Assembly (NCBI GenBank): GCA_035536315.1
Contig: DATLOJ010000150.1
Span: 1-15,562 of the forward strand
Direction of reading: 5' to 3'
Origin: DATLOJ01 sp035536315
GTDB lineage: Bacteria; Actinomycetota; CADDZG01; JAHWKV01
Length of the DNA: 15,562 bases
The translations under genes and the position numbers were made by a program. Within the stretch, counting starts at the first letter, position 1. Every line of letters begins with the position of its first letter. The notes under the pieces are model-generated. The model did no database searches, was not told the DNA's origin, and saw nothing but the letters and a program-made list of their open reading frames with translations. Positions 13,446 to 15,562 of this stretch are shown here, in pieces.

Positions 13446-15562
13446 GCGTCCGCGTTGGGATGGGCAGTCAGGGCCTCGTCTGAAGGCTTCTTCACGTCTT
13501 CGAGAATCTGATCGAGTCGAGCCGGGGGCACCAGCCCCCGGGCCAGGTCCAGGGCCTCACGCGGATCCAGCATCTCGCCTTCAGCCAGTAGGGACTCGGC
13601 GGCCTCCCCCGCCGCCTCGGTGAGACCTTGAAGATCGTGTAGCCGGGCTTCCCGGTACACGGGATCGATGCTCGAGCGATGAACCTCGCGGATTTTTCGA
13701 GAAGCTCCCAGCATCTTCAAACCAAGCTCGACTAGTCCCTTGTCCAGGGCGACTCCTGCCATTCTCTCGAGCACGTGGGGAAGCTCGTTCAGCGCGTCCG
13801 CTGCGATACGAATGAGGCCGCCCTCGAAATAGCGGGCGGCAGCCTCATCCAGCTTTCCCTCCGCTCGATCGATATCCCCAAGACTCAACTGGGCGTGAAC
13901 GATCCCATCTCTCTGTCCAAGATCCCGGGCTCCGGCTAAGGATTCCTCCAAAATTTCGCGAGCCCTTTCCAGTTCCCCCGCCGCCCGCAGGATCTCGCCG
14001 TAGGAATGAAGCGCGTAGAAGAGCAGGAGCCTCACGGTGCTGGTACGAGCCAGTGGGACGCATTCCTCGAGATATTTTCTGGCCTCTGAAAGGTCGCCGG
14101 TGAGAAAGATCGCCCACCCCGCCTGATTCAGCATACGCGGAAGCCCACCTCTGTTCTGGGCGCGGCAGATATCTAGCGCTTCGCCCCAAAGGGCCTTTGT
14201 CTCTTCGAGTGCGTCCCTGCTAAAGGCGATCGACCCCAGAGTTTGAAACCACTCGGGATCGCCAAAGTCCCTTGCTGCAGCGACCGCTGCCGCCCACTGC
14301 GGATCGTCGGAACCGACCCCTTTAGATAGGGACGCCGAATAGATGGCAGCGAGCATCTTGTCTCCCGACTCTGCGGAGGTGGCGAGTCCTTCTTCCGCTA
14401 TCTCCCGAAACTTCTGCCAATCCCCCCGCCTGATGGCCTTGCCACTCATCCCGCCCAGGATTCTGCCAACCATGAGCTTCTGTCCGGCAGCACGTGCTCT
14501 TTGAAGTGCGATTTCCAGGAGGGCCCCTTCCTCAATTGAGTCGCCGCGAAAGCTTGCCAGCTCTGATCGAAAAACCGCCGCAAGCGTGAACCCGTCCGCG
14601 TCACCACCACCGGAGGTGAGCCTTTCCGCCTCGAGGAGGTGTTGTTCAGACTCGGCCATCTCCCCCTCCAGAATGTTCAGAAACCCCCGAATGAGGTGGG
14701 CGCGAGCTCGGCCCCAATTGTCGTCGAGAGTCTCTGACTGTTCCATTAGCTCGATGGCAAAAGCTCTGGACTTGTCAACAGAGAGTTCAATCAACGCGAG
14801 GCGAGAGGCCGCTGATAAAGCTCTGACCCTCTCGACGGAAGGCTCGGCTTCTCGCGAAAGCGCCCGCTCCATCAGCTGAAGGCCTTCGCCCATATAACCC
14901 CTTGTGATCCAAAACTCATTCAGGGCTGCACCAAACCTCAAAAGTGGCTTCTGATCCCCTTCAGCGTCGCTCCAGGTCATCGCGGCGCGTAGATTGTCTA
15001 CCTCGGCTTCGAGGTTCTCCATCCACAGGCCAACGTTCGGACCGTCAAGCTCGGGACCCGCCTGCTCCGCGAACTCAAGAAAAAAGTCACGGTGGCGCTT
15101 GCCGGTTTCCTGCACATCGTCTGCTTCCAGCATCTTCTCGCGGGAGAACTGACGGATCGTTTCAAGCAGCCTGTAGCGGCCGTCCCCTTCACCCGTTTCA
15201 CGTTGGACGAGAGACTTCGACACGAGCTGACTGAGCAGATCGACAACATCGGGCTCTCCGAGTCCATCGCCCGAAGCGATCTTCTCTGCGGCCTCCATTG
15301 TGAATCCGCCGTGGAAGATGGATAGCCGTCTCAAAAGAACCCGCTCCTGGTCGGAGAGCAACTTGTAACTCCAATCAACCGCCGCGCGAAGAGTCTGCTG
15401 GCGCTCGAGGGACGTTCGGCTGCCTCCAGTAAGGAGACGGAACTGGTCGTCGAGGCGCTGCGAGATCTGCTGTGGGCTGAGTGCTGAAACCCGTGCTGCC
15501 GCCAGCTCAATCGCAAGGGGAATCCCGTCCAGCCGGCGGCATATCTGTGCAACAGCTTTGGC
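13442..15562 (-). CDS. Paralogous STAND ATPase - TPR protein, 5' part outside window
   Basis: The frame is open from the right edge (AKAVAQICRRLDGIPLAIELAAA...) to the TGA at 13444-13442, giving 706 visible residues. A Met at 15361 is internal and not the start, because the reading continues unbroken and colinear with the downstream paralogue. Visible parts are the end of the NTPase helical lid (RLDGIPLAIELAA, LLTGGSRTSLERQQTLRAAVDWSY), the winged helix (LLRRLSIFHGGFT) and the TPR-like array with family phrases such as YLEECVPLAR, LHSYGEILRAAGELE and LSLGDIDRAEGK. Much of it is readily alignable with the downstream protein at both protein and DNA level, which shows a tandem duplication. Whether it also has an N-terminal cyclase domain cannot be seen. 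Its C terminus (LTAHPNADA) lacks a LuxR HTH. The 4-nt overlap suggests the two proteins are made together. Confidence 0.88.
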   Translation of the reverse strand, partial: AKAVAQICRRLDGIPLAIELAAARVSALSPQQISQRLDDQFRLLTGGSRTSLERQQTLRAAVDWSYKLLSDQERVLLRRLSIFHGGFTMEAAEKIASGDGLGEPDVVDLLSQLVSKSLVQRETGEGDGRYRLLETIRQFSREKMLEADDVQETGKRHRDFFLEFAEQAGPELDGPNVGLWMENLEAEVDNLRAAMTWSDAEGDQKPLLRFGAALNEFWITRGYMGEGLQLMERALSREAEPSVERVRALSAASRLALIELSVDKSRAFAIELMEQSETLDDNWGRARAHLIRGFLNILEGEMAESEQHLLEAERLTSGGGDADGFTLAAVFRSELASFRGDSIEEGALLEIALQRARAAGQKLMVGRILGGMSGKAIRRGDWQKFREIAEEGLATSAESGDKMLAAIYSASLSKGVGSDDPQWAAAVAAARDFGDPEWFQTLGSIAFSRDALEETKALWGEALDICRAQNRGGLPRMLNQAGWAIFLTGDLSEARKYLEECVPLARTSTVRLLLFYALHSYGEILRAAGELERAREILEESLAGARDLGQRDGIVHAQLSLGDIDRAEGKLDEAAARYFEGGLIRIAADALNELPHVLERMAGVALDKGLVELGLKMLGASRKIREVHRSSIDPVYREARLHDLQGLTEAAGEAAESLLAEGEMLDPREALDLARGLVPPARLDQILEDVKKPSDEALTAHPNADA

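Noticed and set aside
1..15562. CRISPR arrays, insertion sequences, tRNA or rRNA genes
   Set aside because: No short regularly spaced repeats, transposase-like frames or terminal inverted repeats, and no tRNA or rRNA-like sequence was seen on either strand.

Overview
The window is a moderately GC-rich chromosomal segment that looks actinobacterial. It has a WhiB-type Fe-S regulator next to a phosphomannomutase, and the order whiB / manB / SIS isomerase / ahcY / comF / hpf / secA matches, as I recall it, the mycobacterial block whiB2-manB-Rv3256c-sahH-...-Rv3242c-Rv3241c-secA1. Several traits are unlike Mycobacterium or Streptomyces: prfB lies directly behind secA and carries a classical programmed frameshift, ahcY is the short form, HPF lacks its dimerisation domain, and mtrAB/lpqB/tmk are absent. 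I infer a deep-branching or uncultured actinobacterial lineage; the sequence does not fix the class.

Layout, read in the direction of transcription, which is mostly minus. At the right edge (10116-15562) two tandem, translationally coupled paralogues encode very large STAND-ATPase/TPR signalling proteins. The downstream copy has an N-terminal class III cyclase domain; the upstream copy is cut by the window edge. They converge on whiB (plus strand, 9793-10119), sharing a CTAG. whiB diverges from a tight cluster of phosphomannomutase, a Trm112-like zinc protein and a bifunctional phosphoglucose/phosphomannose isomerase (9705 to 7127), followed by ahcY (7054-5798) and comF (5733-5065). The first three likely feed mannose-phosphate and glycan precursor supply; ahcY clears S-adenosylhomocysteine.

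Between comF and hpf lies a 300-base gene-free stretch (4764-5064). It has a perfect TATAAT overlapping the comF stop, followed by about 284 nt on the minus strand that is closed at its two ends by a perfect 8-bp helix and contains several nested helices. Because the next gene is hpf (also called raiA), the best explanation is a member of the raiA-motif class of large structured bacterial RNAs. This is the most interesting element here.

Downstream, hpf, a NarL-type response regulator, secA and prfB form a head-to-tail cluster with 1-nt and 4-nt overlaps and only one real gap (61 nt before secA). It brings together ribosome hibernation, an orphan transcriptional regulator, the Sec translocase motor and peptide release factor 2. 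prfB runs off the left edge after about 316 residues.
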